A stretch of DNA of 6,211 nucleotides, from contig CALMIW010000226.1 in the NCBI GenBank assembly GCA_937864275.1, forward strand, positions 1-6,211. The letters are read 5' to 3'. The notes under the pieces were generated by a model. It was not told the origin of the DNA. It ran no database searches and was given only the letters and a program-made list of their open reading frames with translations. The position numbers and the translations under genes were made by a program. This DNA comes from an uncultured Dehalococcoidia bacterium. GTDB lineage: Bacteria > Chloroflexota > Dehalococcoidia > Tepidiformales > Tepidiformaceae. Shown one piece after another: positions 1-6,002 of this stretch. The stretch's first letter is position 1, and each line of letters begins with the position of its first letter.

Positions 1-614
1 GCGCCGAGTACGAGGCCACCGAAGAGAACCCCATGATCGGCTACCGCGGCGCGAGCCGGTACATCCGCGAGCCCGACATCTTCAAGCTCGAAGTGGACGC
101 CATCAAGGCCGTGCGCAAAGAGTTCAAGAATCTCTATGTCATGGTCCCGTTCGTCCGCACCGCCAGCGAATTGAAGGGTGTGAAGCAGCTTCTCGCCGAG
201 CAGGGGCTCGTCCGGGGCGACGACTTCAAGCTCTGGATGATGGTCGAGGTGCCGTCCAACGTCATCGTCCTGGACCGCTTTATCGATGTCGGCATCGACG
301 GCATCTCCATCGGCTCCAACGACCTCACCCAGTTGGTCCTCGGCATCGACCGCGACAGCGAGGCGCTCGCCGAAACCTTCGACGAGCGCAACGAGGCGGT
401 CATGGCGGCGATCCAGACGGCGGTGACCGTGGCCAGGCGTCGCGGGATCACGGCCTCGATCTGCGGCCAGGCGCCGAGCGTCTACCCGGAAGTCACCGAG
501 AAGCTCGTGGAGTGGGGCATTACCAGCGTCAGCGTCAGCCCCGACATGCTCGATCGAACTCGGGAAATCATCGCCAACGCTGAAGTAAAGTTGGGCCGCG
601 CTCCCAAGCAATAG
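1..614 (+). CDS. ppsA: Phosphoenolpyruvate synthase (pyruvate, water dikinase), C-terminal part
   Basis: The gene enters from the left edge. The frame is open from base 3 and ends at TAG 612-614, giving about 203 residues of an enzyme usually near 790 aa. The visible part is the PEP/pyruvate-binding TIM-barrel domain. The motifs, in order, are ENPMIGYRGASRY near the left edge, MVPFVRT, MMVEVPSN, GISIGSNDLTQL with GIDRDS after it, and SICGQAPS, whose cysteine corresponds to the catalytic acid/base Cys of the PEP synthase/PPDK family. The C-terminus (SVSVSPDMLDRTR) is also typical. In this family the enzyme makes PEP, AMP and phosphate from pyruvate, ATP and water in the cytoplasm, feeding gluconeogenesis. 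The GQAPS form after the Cys favours PEP synthase over PPDK, which usually has CGEHGG. The apparent ATG at 33 is internal and not the true start. The gene ends 24 bases before a strong terminator. Confidence 0.95.
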   Translation, partial: AEYEATEENPMIGYRGASRYIREPDIFKLEVDAIKAVRKEFKNLYVMVPFVRTASELKGVKQLLAEQGLVRGDDFKLWMMVEVPSNVIVLDRFIDVGIDGISIGSNDLTQLVLGIDRDSEALAETFDERNEAVMAAIQTAVTVARRRGITASICGQAPSVYPEVTEKLVEWGITSVSVSPDMLDRTREIIANAEVKLGRAPKQ

Positions 615-638
615 GTCCGCTCCGCCGGCGACAAAAGC

Positions 639-669
639 AACGAGCCGGCGCGATTTGCGCCGGCTCGTT
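639..669. terminator. Bidirectional intrinsic terminator between convergent genes
   Basis: A perfect 13-bp stem (AACGAGCCGGCGC at 639-651 and its exact complement at 657-669) closes a 5-base loop, GATTT. On the plus strand the stem ends in TT and is followed by CGTTTC. On the minus strand it is followed by GCTTTTG. It sits between the ppsA stop (614) and the stop of the convergent minus-strand gene (674-676), where it can serve both. Confidence 0.85.
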
Positions 670-673
670 CGTT

Positions 674-982
674 TCAGGCCGCCAGGGCCACTTCTTCTTC
701 CGCACCGGCCGGGACAACGGTCTCGACATGGTCGCGGAAGTTGAGGACGTTCGGGCTCAGTGCCAGCTTCGCGTACAGCTCCGAATGACGGAACTCGCTC
801 ACGGCTCGCCCGTCGGTCCATGTGCAGAACACGATCCACTCGCCCTGCATCGACCGGCGAGAGCGCGCGTGCCGCTCAAGGCCGTCATATTCGCTGATGC
901 CAAGCCGCAGGGACTCGACGTAGTGGTAGGCCTGCCGGTCGGTCATGCCCCGCAGGTCGAAGGTCATCGTCTGAATTTCCAT
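674..982 (-). CDS. Small dimeric alpha/beta-barrel (ABM-like) protein, function unknown
   Basis: This is a 102-aa protein. The start is set at the ATG at 980-982 because a GGGAGAGGAG ribosome binding site lies upstream (993-1002 on the minus strand). The longer reading from 1288 would add about 100 Arg-rich residues that overlap dgt. The order of elements fits a ferredoxin-like ABM fold: a strand (EIQTMTFDLRG), a helix after TDRQAYHYVES, an EYDGLERHAR segment, a strand (GEWIVFCTWTD), a helix (AVSEFRHSELYAKLALSP) and a last strand (FRDHVETVV). The tail is Ala/Glu-rich. The phrase 'W-D-A-F-R-S-E-L' is common in ABM/YdhR-like small proteins, which form dimers and include monooxygenases and many members of unknown activity. 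No catalytic assignment can be made. The gene has its own leader with a dyad and is convergent with ppsA, so it is probably not part of a pathway with its neighbours. A fold-level call is fairly safe, but a functional call is not. Confidence 0.72.
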   Translation of the reverse strand: MEIQTMTFDLRGMTDRQAYHYVESLRLGISEYDGLERHARSRRSMQGEWIVFCTWTDGRAVSEFRHSELYAKLALSPNVLNFRDHVETVVPAGAEEEVALAA

Positions 983-992
983 GGTAGTAGTT

Positions 993-1002
993 CTCCTCTC
1001 CC
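993..1002 (-). promoter_or_regulatory. Ribosome binding site of the ABM-like gene
   Basis: On the minus strand this reads GGGAGAGGAG, followed by a 10-base spacer (AACTACTACC) and ATG. It decides the start of the 102-aa protein against the longer open frame. Confidence 0.7.
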
Positions 1003-1004
1003 TT

Positions 1005-1025
1005 GGGCGGTCTGTTCGACCGCCC
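1005..1025. promoter_or_regulatory. Perfect 7-bp dyad in the leader of the ABM-like gene
   Basis: GGGCGGT (1005-1011) and ACCGCCC (1019-1025) are exact inverted repeats around a 7-base centre, CTGTTCG. The dyad lies just upstream of the Shine-Dalgarno of the minus-strand gene. Neither strand has a T-run after it, so it is not an intrinsic terminator. It may be an operator for a dimeric regulator or a 5'-UTR hairpin. No clear -10 box was found for this gene between the dyad and dgt. Confidence 0.4.
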
Positions 1026-1142
1026 GGTAAACACTGTCTCAGGCAGGCGAGCGGTGCTCCGTCGCGCGCTTCACACAGTGCCCGGCGTGCCGACGAAGGG
1101 AGGAGACGCCGCCAAACGGAGGAGATCGCGACAGGTGCTAGC

Positions 1143-1167
1143 GCGTTCGCGCCGTAGAATGGCCATG
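1143..1167 (+). promoter_or_regulatory. Probable -10 promoter and leaderless start box of dgt
   Basis: TAGAAT (1155-1160) matches the -10 consensus at five of six positions and ends six bases before the GTG start at 1167. A transcript would therefore begin at or next to the start codon. No Shine-Dalgarno is present and no good -35 box is seen. GCGTTCGC (1143-1150) and CCG directly before the -10 recur almost unchanged before dnaG. GCGCG-TT-CGCGC (1141-1152) forms a short dyad. Confidence 0.5.
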
Positions 1168-2219
1168 TGGACTTGCACCAGGTACGCCGCCGGCTGGAAG
1201 GCAACGAACAACGGCTCAGTCCGTACGCGGCCCGCACCTCCACCAGCCGCGGGCGGGCCCGGCCCGAGGCGCCGTCGCCGGTCCGCACCGACTATCAGCG
1301 CGACCGCGACCGCATCCTCCACACCAAGGCCTTCCGCCGGCTGAAGCACAAGACGCAGGTGTTCATCGCGCCCGCCCAGGACCACTTCGTCACGCGCCTG
1401 ACGCACACCATCGAGGTCGCCCAGGTGGCGCGAACCATCGCGCGGGCGCTGAACCTGAACGAAGACCTCGCCGAGGCGGCGGCCCTCGGCCACGACATCG
1501 GCCATGGCCCCTTCGGCCACGCCGGTGAGGAAGCGCTGGCGGCCTGTCTTCCCGAGGGGTTCCGGCACAACTACCAGTCCGTCCGGGTGCTCGACCAACT
1601 CGAAAACAACGGCAAGGGCCTCAATCTTACCTTCGAAGTCCTGGATGCCATCCGGAAAAGCTCGAAGACGAGGGACGACATCTTCGCCGAGGGCTGGGGT
1701 GTCCCCGAGACGCTCGAGGGCCAGGTGGTGAAAACAGCGGATGCCATCGCTTACGTGAACCACGACATCATCGACGCCATTCGGGCGGGCCTGATTACCG
1801 AGGAGAACCTGCCCCATTCGTCCAAGCACGACCTCGGCCGAAGTCACTCGGAGCGGCTCAACACGATGATCTGCGATATCGTCGAAGCGAGTTGGGCAGC
1901 GACGGGCGCCGGTGAAAACCCGGTCATCCAGTTCAGCCCGAAGGTGCACGCCGCCGCCAACGAACTCCGCGAGTTCATGTTCAAGCGCGTCTACCTCTAC
2001 GACGAGACCCTCGCCGAAGCCGAGCGCGGGAAGCGCATCGTCACCTTCCTCTTCCAGTACTTCGTGCGGTACCCGGAAGGTGTTTCAGCCGACTATTCGC
2101 TCCCGGACGACCCGGTGGAGCGGCGCGCGGCGGACTACGTCAGCGGCATGACCGACCGCTACGCGCTTCGCCTCGCCAGCGAGCTCGGCTGCGAGGACGC
2201 GCGCGGCTGGAAGGCCTGA
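1167..2219 (+). CDS. dgt: Deoxyguanosinetriphosphate triphosphohydrolase-like protein (HD domain)
   Basis: This 350-aa protein is within the usual 320-390 range of the shorter dGTPase class. The N-terminus (SPYAARTSTSRGR, then VRTDYQRDRDRILHTKAFRR and LKHKTQVF) is the family signature. Metal-binding HD residues are visible: H80 in RLTHTIEVAQ, H109-D110 in ALGHDIGHGPFGHAGEEA, and D192 in KTADAIAYVNHD. H113 and H118 lie in the active-site loop. Lys189 stands where many relatives have Asp (VVDLADEIAY), a small oddity outside the metal ligands. The C-terminal third matches the HD-associated region of the family. These enzymes cleave dNTPs to deoxynucleosides and tripolyphosphate and so control dNTP pools. 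Substrate choice here is unknown. The start is firm: an in-frame TAG at 1155-1157 rules out anything earlier, and GTG 1167 gives the family N-terminus. The nearby ATGs at 1159 and 1165 are out of frame. No Shine-Dalgarno is present. Confidence 0.93.
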   Translation: MDLHQVRRRLEGNEQRLSPYAARTSTSRGRARPEAPSPVRTDYQRDRDRILHTKAFRRLKHKTQVFIAPAQDHFVTRLTHTIEVAQVARTIARALNLNEDLAEAAALGHDIGHGPFGHAGEEALAACLPEGFRHNYQSVRVLDQLENNGKGLNLTFEVLDAIRKSSKTRDDIFAEGWGVPETLEGQVVKTADAIAYVNHDIIDAIRAGLITEENLPHSSKHDLGRSHSERLNTMICDIVEASWAATGAGENPVIQFSPKVHAAANELREFMFKRVYLYDETLAEAERGKRIVTFLFQYFVRYPEGVSADYSLPDDPVERRAADYVSGMTDRYALRLASELGCEDARGWKA

Positions 2220-2269
2220 TTCCCGGTTAACCTCACGTTAGCTTTGCGTTATGTCTGCATGACCGCGTG

Positions 2270-2298
2270 TTGCTGCTAGATCGGGCCAGCCAGATACT
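2270..2298 (+). promoter_or_regulatory. Weak promoter candidate for the SH3b/CARDB membrane protein gene
   Basis: TTGCTG (2270-2275) and GATACT (2293-2298) are 17 bases apart and only partly match -35 and -10 consensus. Transcription from here would start about six bases before the ATG at 2311, giving an almost leaderless message. This agrees with the absence of a Shine-Dalgarno. The rest of the 91-base gap after dgt is AT-richer than the genes, with a GGTTAACC palindrome at 2225-2232 and two CGTTA repeats 11 bases apart (2236, 2247). No clear dgt terminator is seen. Confidence 0.25.
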
Positions 2299-2310
2299 CG
2301 GACTACCCGC

Positions 2311-3915
2311 ATGAGTGATCGTTACGGCACCGACTATCCGGAAGACGAGCCCGTCATCGGCGCGGGCTACGCGCCCGCCGCTCCGCCGCCGCTTACCCCG
2401 CCCGGCCCGCCTCAGTACATCGGCGCCGCGGGCATCGGCTACGACGGCGATGCCGAAGCTGCGTACGACGATTCCGATCCGGACGACGGCTACGACGACG
2501 ACGAGTACTACGACGACGAGGAAGACGACTCCTACGGGTACTACGACGACTATGAGGACACCGCCCCGGCGCGGCAGCCGATGTTCTATGTCTTCGTCGC
2601 GCTCGCCGCGCTCGCCGGCGGCATCGTCGTCTTTCTCCTCTTCTCCCTGGTAAACAACGGCGACGGCGGAGACGCAGGGGGAGGCGGCGACACGAAGTTC
2701 GCGGTCGCGATCGATTCGCCCGTCAAGGACAAGCGGATCGAGATCGGCAAGCCGGAGGAAGTGATCGTCCAGGCCTCCGCCACGGAGCCGATCAGTCGAT
2801 TCGAGCTCTTCGTCGGCGACAAGCTCACCGATACCGTGAACGTCACGGAAACCCCGGCGGACAACCGCTACCGCGCCGTCATGAAGTTCACCCTCACCGC
2901 CCGCGGCAACTACGAGCTCATGGTCAAAGTCACGGCATCGAGCGGCGCGACGAAGGAATCCAGCAAGGCCCGCGTCATCGCCTTCGAGCCCGTGGGCGAG
3001 CGTCCGCAGACCATCAAGGGCAAGGTCGTCGCCGACACGACCCTGCGGGCCGGCCCCGGCGACAACTACCCCGAATCCGGCACCTTGAAGGCCGGGACTG
3101 AAGTCACCATTCTCGGCAAGAACAAGTCCATCGACTGGCTGCTCGTCGACTCGGCACAGGGTCAGCGCTGGGCCAAGCGCACCGCCATCGACCCGCTCGA
3201 TTCACTCGACCTCGTCCCCGTGCGTGACGTGACACCCACCCCGGCGCCGACGCAGGAACCGACCAGCACCACCATCCCGTCTCCGTCCCCGTCGGCGAGC
3301 ACGAGCCCCACGGCGAACCCGAACGCCCCGGACTTCGTCCCCACCAACGCCGTCCTCATCGAAGGCGGCGCGAAACTCCGCGTCACGGTCCAGAACATCA
3401 GCACGAACGCCTACAACGGCCCGTTGGTCATCGGCGTCAGCGGGGACGTCGCAGGCAGCGAGATCGCCATCGATGCGAAACTGCCCGGCAACGGCGGCTC
3501 CGCAACCGTCGAGTTCGAGGTCGCCCCGCCCATCACCACGACGGGCAAGAAGGCAGTCGTCAGCGTCGACCCCAAGAACGCCGTCAAAGAGGCGCGCGAA
3601 GACAACAACGGCGCCACCTTCGTGCTCCTTCCGCCGGAAGAATCCCCGGAGATTGTGATCCAGACCCCGACGGTCCAGCCTTCGGCTATCGCCATCACCA
3701 TCCAGAACAACGGCGGAGACATGGCGGCAACGAGCGTGACCGTCCGCGCGAAGCTCGGCACCTCCGTCACCCTGGAAGAAAAGACAATCGCCCTGGCGAA
3801 GGGTCAGACCGCTTCCTTCTCGGTCGCCCGCCCCCAGGGCACCGGCGAAGCGACAGCCGAAGTCGTCATCAACGGCCAGGTCGTCGCGTCCGCCCAGTTC
3901 ACCATCTCGCCGTGA
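2311..3915 (+). CDS. Single-pass membrane protein with acidic Asp/Tyr-rich tail, SH3b and CARDB-like domains
   Basis: This is a 534-aa protein of mosaic build. Residues 1-44 are Pro/Gly/Ala-rich. Residues 45-83 are packed with Asp, Glu and Tyr. A single hydrophobic span at 91-114 (MFYVFVALAAL onward) is the only membrane segment, followed by a Gly/Asp linker. Residues 129-226 look like an Ig-type beta domain. Residues 235-292 form a bacterial SH3 domain (TLRAGPGDNYP, GTLKAGTEVTILG, DWLLV). Residues 305-340 are a Pro/Thr/Ser linker typical of exported proteins. Residues 341-440 resemble CARDB, ending in VKEAREDNN, and 447-534 form a second beta domain of similar style. No signal peptidase site is evident, so the span is probably an anchor with the acidic tail inside and the beta domains outside. 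SH3b domains often bind cell-wall or surface polymers, and CARDB folds mediate adhesion or assembly. A cell-surface structural or binding role is inferred, and no enzyme motif is seen. It lies between dgt and dnaG, 91 bases after dgt, without a Shine-Dalgarno. Confidence 0.85.
   Translation: MSDRYGTDYPEDEPVIGAGYAPAAPPPLTPPGPPQYIGAAGIGYDGDAEAAYDDSDPDDGYDDDEYYDDEEDDSYGYYDDYEDTAPARQPMFYVFVALAALAGGIVVFLLFSLVNNGDGGDAGGGGDTKFAVAIDSPVKDKRIEIGKPEEVIVQASATEPISRFELFVGDKLTDTVNVTETPADNRYRAVMKFTLTARGNYELMVKVTASSGATKESSKARVIAFEPVGERPQTIKGKVVADTTLRAGPGDNYPESGTLKAGTEVTILGKNKSIDWLLVDSAQGQRWAKRTAIDPLDSLDLVPVRDVTPTPAPTQEPTSTTIPSPSPSASTSPTANPNAPDFVPTNAVLIEGGAKLRVTVQNISTNAYNGPLVIGVSGDVAGSEIAIDAKLPGNGGSATVEFEVAPPITTTGKKAVVSVDPKNAVKEAREDNNGATFVLLPPEESPEIVIQTPTVQPSAIAITIQNNGGDMAATSVTVRAKLGTSVTLEEKTIALAKGQTASFSVARPQGTGEATAEVVINGQVVASAQFTISP
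2461..2560 (+). repeat. Low-complexity TACGACGAC-type coding repeat
   Basis: Tyr-Asp-Asp coding units (TACGACGA followed by C or T) recur several times here and specify the Asp/Tyr-rich cytoplasmic tail of the membrane protein. The units are irregular and interrupted by Ser, Pro, Gly and Glu codons. Length variation by slippage between strains is plausible. Confidence 0.6.
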
Positions 3916-3918
3916 CGT

Positions 3919-3936
3919 AACCGACCCCTGTCGGTT
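3919..3936 (+). terminator. Hairpin after the membrane protein gene, possible weak terminator
   Basis: AACCGAC (3919-3925) pairs exactly with GTCGGTT (3930-3936) around a CCCT loop, starting four bases after the TGA stop. No T-run follows, so it could be a pause site, a factor-dependent terminator or a 3'-end stabiliser. Confidence 0.45.
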
Positions 3937-3977
3937 CAGACCGTACCCGGAGTGTCACCGGCCCGTCATCTGAAGTC

Positions 3978-4002
3978 GCGTTCGCCCGTAGCATGCCCAC
4001 AA
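3978..4002 (+). promoter_or_regulatory. Probable -10 promoter and leaderless start box of dnaG
   Basis: GCGTTCGC (3978-3985), CCG, then TAGCAT (3989-3994) end seven bases before the ATG at 4002. This is the same arrangement as before dgt. TAGCAT fits the TAnnnT core of a -10 box. No -35 box or Shine-Dalgarno is visible. Transcription from this box would start at about the A of ATG 4002, which is why that start is preferred over ATG 3993, which lies inside the -10. Confidence 0.48.
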
Positions 4003-5855
4003 TGGACGTCGTCGAGACCATCAAGCGGCAGATCGACCCGGTCGAATTCATCGGCCGGGTGACGGCGCTGCAGAAGTCCGGGTGCAGCTTCAAAGGCCTC
4101 TGCCCCTTCCACACGGAGAAGACTCCCTCCTTCTACGTCTTTCCGGACCGCGGGACGTGGCGCTGCTTCGGCACCTGCGGCGAAGGCGGCGACATCTTCA
4201 CCTTCGTCCAGAAACGGGAGAACACCGACTTCCGCGGAGCGCTTCGCGCCCTGGCGGCGGAAGCCGGCGTCGAACTGGTCGCGGAAGACCCCAGGAAGCG
4301 CTCCCACACCGAGCGCCTCGCCGCCACCATGTCGGCGGCAGTCGAGTACTTCCAGCGCTGCCTGCGCGAGCCCGGCGGCGCGGAGGCTATCCACTACCTC
4401 ACCGAGAAGCGCGGATTGGAGATGCGCACCATCGAAACCTGGCGCCTCGGCTGGGCTCCGGACGAGTGGCGCGGCCTGCGCGACTTCCTCCGCAACCGTG
4501 GCTACGAGGACCGGGACATGATCGGTGCCGGCCTCCTCGTCGAAGGAGAAAATGGCCGCGAACCGTACGACCGCTTCCGGGGCCGGGCCATCATTCCCAT
4601 TGCCAACGAGCGCGGCGAATTCGTCGCCATGGGCGGCCGTGGCCTTCACGGCGAGGAACCGAAGTACCTCAACTCCCCGCAAACCGAACTCTTCGACAAG
4701 GGCCGCACACTCTTCGGCCTGAACATCGCCGCTTCGTCCATTCGCGAGTCCGGCACGGCGGTCGTGGTCGAAGGCTATATGGACGTCCTGGGCCCGTGGC
4801 AGGCGGGCTTCACGAACGTTGTTGCCGCCATGGGCACCTCCCTCACGGAGAATCACGCGGCACTCCTCCGCCGGTACGCCCGGCGCATCGTCCTGGCCAT
4901 GGACCCGGATGCCGCCGGACTCGCCGCCGCCGAACGCGCCGGCGGCCTCTTCGTGGGCATGGAGTCGCCCGAGCGCATGGCCCAGGCTGCCCGCACTGCC
5001 GACGCCATGGTGAACACCACCCAGGTCGAGATCCGGGTAGCCCCGCTGCCCGGCGGGCAAGACCCGGACGAGATCGCCCGCGAGGACCCGGAAGGCTGGC
5101 GCAGCGCCATCGAGAACGCCGCGACGTACCCGGAGTTCCTGCTGAAGCGGATCATGGCCGCCGAGCCCGTTGAATCGCCGATGCAGGCCAGGGCGACGGT
5201 CGATAAGCTCCGCCCGGTACTGCTCGCCGTCAGCGACCCCGTCGAACGCGCGATGTACGTCCAACGGGTGGCCCGGCACCTCGGCATCAGCGAGGACGCG
5301 ATCCTCGAGCGTCTCCGCGCGGGCATGATTGCCCGTCCCGCCGCTGGACGGCCGCACAGGGAGGCACAGGCCCCCCTGCTCCCGGAAGACGTTCTCCTCG
5401 CGCTCCTCATCAAGCATCCAGGGCTGCGCCAGTACTTCAGGAACTATCCGCAGTCGCTCTTCAGCGGCGCCCTCGAACGCGAGATCTTCGCGCGATGGCT
5501 CAACGACGAGGACTTCGCCGCCCAGCCGGCGGACGATGACCCCGTCGTTGCCCGGGCCCGGATGCTCGAGAAGAAGCGCCTGCCTCCACTGACTGACGCC
5601 GAGGCTCGCCAGGCGGCCCAGGAGAAGGTTCGCGAAATTCTGCGTGACCGCATCATCCTCCACCAGGCAGCGCGGGCCGAGGAACTGGCTGATGCCGAGC
5701 GCACCCTCGGCGCCAACCGGGTAGCCGAACTCTCGATGGCGGCCTGGCGCGGCGGTATGCCGATCGAAGAGGACCGCATCCTTGCCGAAACGGTAATTGA
5801 AGAACTCCAGCTCGGGCTGAGTATCCACCGGCGAGAGGGTCCCGGTGCTGTTTAG
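4002..5855 (+). CDS. dnaG: DNA primase DnaG
   Basis: This 617-aa protein makes the RNA primers for chromosome replication and works with the replicative helicase. Start 4002 gives MDVVETIKRQIDPVEFIGR, the usual DnaG N-terminus. ATG 3993 would add three residues. The domains follow the family order. First is a CHC2 zinc-binding domain with CPFH (C34, H37) and CFGTCGEGGD (C55, C59), where the second pair is C-x3-C and not the common C-x2-C. Next is the catalytic core with RFRGRAIIPI, EPKYLNSPQTELFDKG and LFGLN. The TOPRIM domain has E257 and D261 in VVVEGYMDV, D301/D303 in AMDPDAAGL, and D354/D356 in LPGGQDPDEI. About 45 residues, including an Ala/Met-rich stretch, separate the last two motifs. 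That is longer than in E. coli and, from memory, common in Chloroflexota. The C-terminal part (from about 455) is helical and poorly conserved, as expected for the helicase-binding region. An antisense frame spans nearly the whole gene but is a GC-rich shadow. Confidence 0.96.
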   Translation: MDVVETIKRQIDPVEFIGRVTALQKSGCSFKGLCPFHTEKTPSFYVFPDRGTWRCFGTCGEGGDIFTFVQKRENTDFRGALRALAAEAGVELVAEDPRKRSHTERLAATMSAAVEYFQRCLREPGGAEAIHYLTEKRGLEMRTIETWRLGWAPDEWRGLRDFLRNRGYEDRDMIGAGLLVEGENGREPYDRFRGRAIIPIANERGEFVAMGGRGLHGEEPKYLNSPQTELFDKGRTLFGLNIAASSIRESGTAVVVEGYMDVLGPWQAGFTNVVAAMGTSLTENHAALLRRYARRIVLAMDPDAAGLAAAERAGGLFVGMESPERMAQAARTADAMVNTTQVEIRVAPLPGGQDPDEIAREDPEGWRSAIENAATYPEFLLKRIMAAEPVESPMQARATVDKLRPVLLAVSDPVERAMYVQRVARHLGISEDAILERLRAGMIARPAAGRPHREAQAPLLPEDVLLALLIKHPGLRQYFRNYPQSLFSGALEREIFARWLNDEDFAAQPADDDPVVARARMLEKKRLPPLTDAEARQAAQEKVREILRDRIILHQAARAEELADAERTLGANRVAELSMAAWRGGMPIEEDRILAETVIEELQLGLSIHRREGPGAV

Positions 5856-5900
5856 CAGTTACTAAAATGAGAATTTACAATTCGTCGTGAATCTGGGAAA

Positions 5901-5914
5901 CCGTTCCGCAACGG
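5901..5914 (+). other. Short hairpin in the AT-rich gap after dnaG
   Basis: CCGTT (5901-5905) pairs with AACGG (5910-5914) around CCGC. A second weak pairing, TTTAG (5851-5855) with CTAAA (5862-5866), overlaps the dnaG stop. Neither has a good T-run, so dnaG has no convincing terminator before the small peptide unit. Confidence 0.3.
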
Positions 5915-5922
5915 CAACTGTA

Positions 5923-5952
5923 TTGACACCGTTTAGTCACTCCCGTTATTAA
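5923..5952 (+). promoter_or_regulatory. Sigma-70-type promoter of the 30-aa peptide gene
   Basis: TTGACA (5923-5928) is a perfect -35 box. An 18-base spacer leads to TATTAA (5947-5952), which matches -10 consensus at four of six positions. The region is clearly AT-richer than the genes around it. The predicted transcript start is near 5959, about 44 bases before the peptide ATG. TTAAAT (5949-5954) is an alternative -10 with a 20-base spacer. It is the best canonical promoter in the window. Confidence 0.6.
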
Positions 5953-5955
5953 ATA

Positions 5956-5978
5956 CCGGCTGGTCTGCAAATGGCCGG
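5956..5978 (+). other. Hairpin at the predicted 5' end of the small transcript
   Basis: CCGGC (5956-5960) pairs with GCCGG (5974-5978), extended inwards by two G-T wobbles, with a loop of GTCTGCAAA. It begins within a few bases of the predicted transcript start and could protect the 5' end or influence initiation at the downstream Shine-Dalgarno. Confidence 0.35.
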
Positions 5979-5990
5979 CGAGTTGAAGCG

Positions 5991-5996
5991 GGAGGT
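5991..5996 (+). promoter_or_regulatory. Consensus ribosome binding site of the 30-aa peptide
   Basis: GGAGGT is complementary to the 16S rRNA 3' end. From its GGAGG core, seven bases separate it from ATG 6003. It is the strongest Shine-Dalgarno on the plus strand here and the main support for the short gene. Confidence 0.75.
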
Positions 5997-6002
5997 GCCT
6001 TA

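Noticed and set aside
33..35. ATG at 33 as the start of the first gene
   Set aside because: The frame is open to the left edge and already encodes a conserved PEP synthase motif upstream of this Met.
983..1288. N-terminal extension of the ABM-like protein to the upstream start
   Set aside because: The extra residues are Arg-rich and unlike the fold. They overlap dgt, and a good Shine-Dalgarno sits before the ATG at 982.
1003..1344. Plus-strand open frame running into dgt in another frame
   Set aside because: It is Arg/Pro/Ser-rich low-complexity sequence with no ribosome binding site, and it overlaps the well-supported dgt gene.
1071..1949. A 292-codon open frame antisense to dgt
   Set aside because: It is a shadow of the GC-rich dgt gene, with no family motif and no ribosome binding site. 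It also overlaps the dgt start region.
2461..2560. A CRISPR-like or tandem-repeat array
   Set aside because: The repeats are irregular Tyr/Asp codon runs in frame within a protein, with no spacers of constant length.
3993..4001. ATG 3993 as the dnaG start
   Set aside because: It lies inside the TAGCAT box and would add only three residues. ATG 4002 gives the usual DnaG N-terminus and fits a leaderless start. It remains possible.
3966..5828. A 620-codon open frame antisense to dnaG
   Set aside because: It mirrors the dnaG codon frame in GC-rich DNA. It has no recognisable domains and low-complexity content, and dnaG itself is unmistakable.
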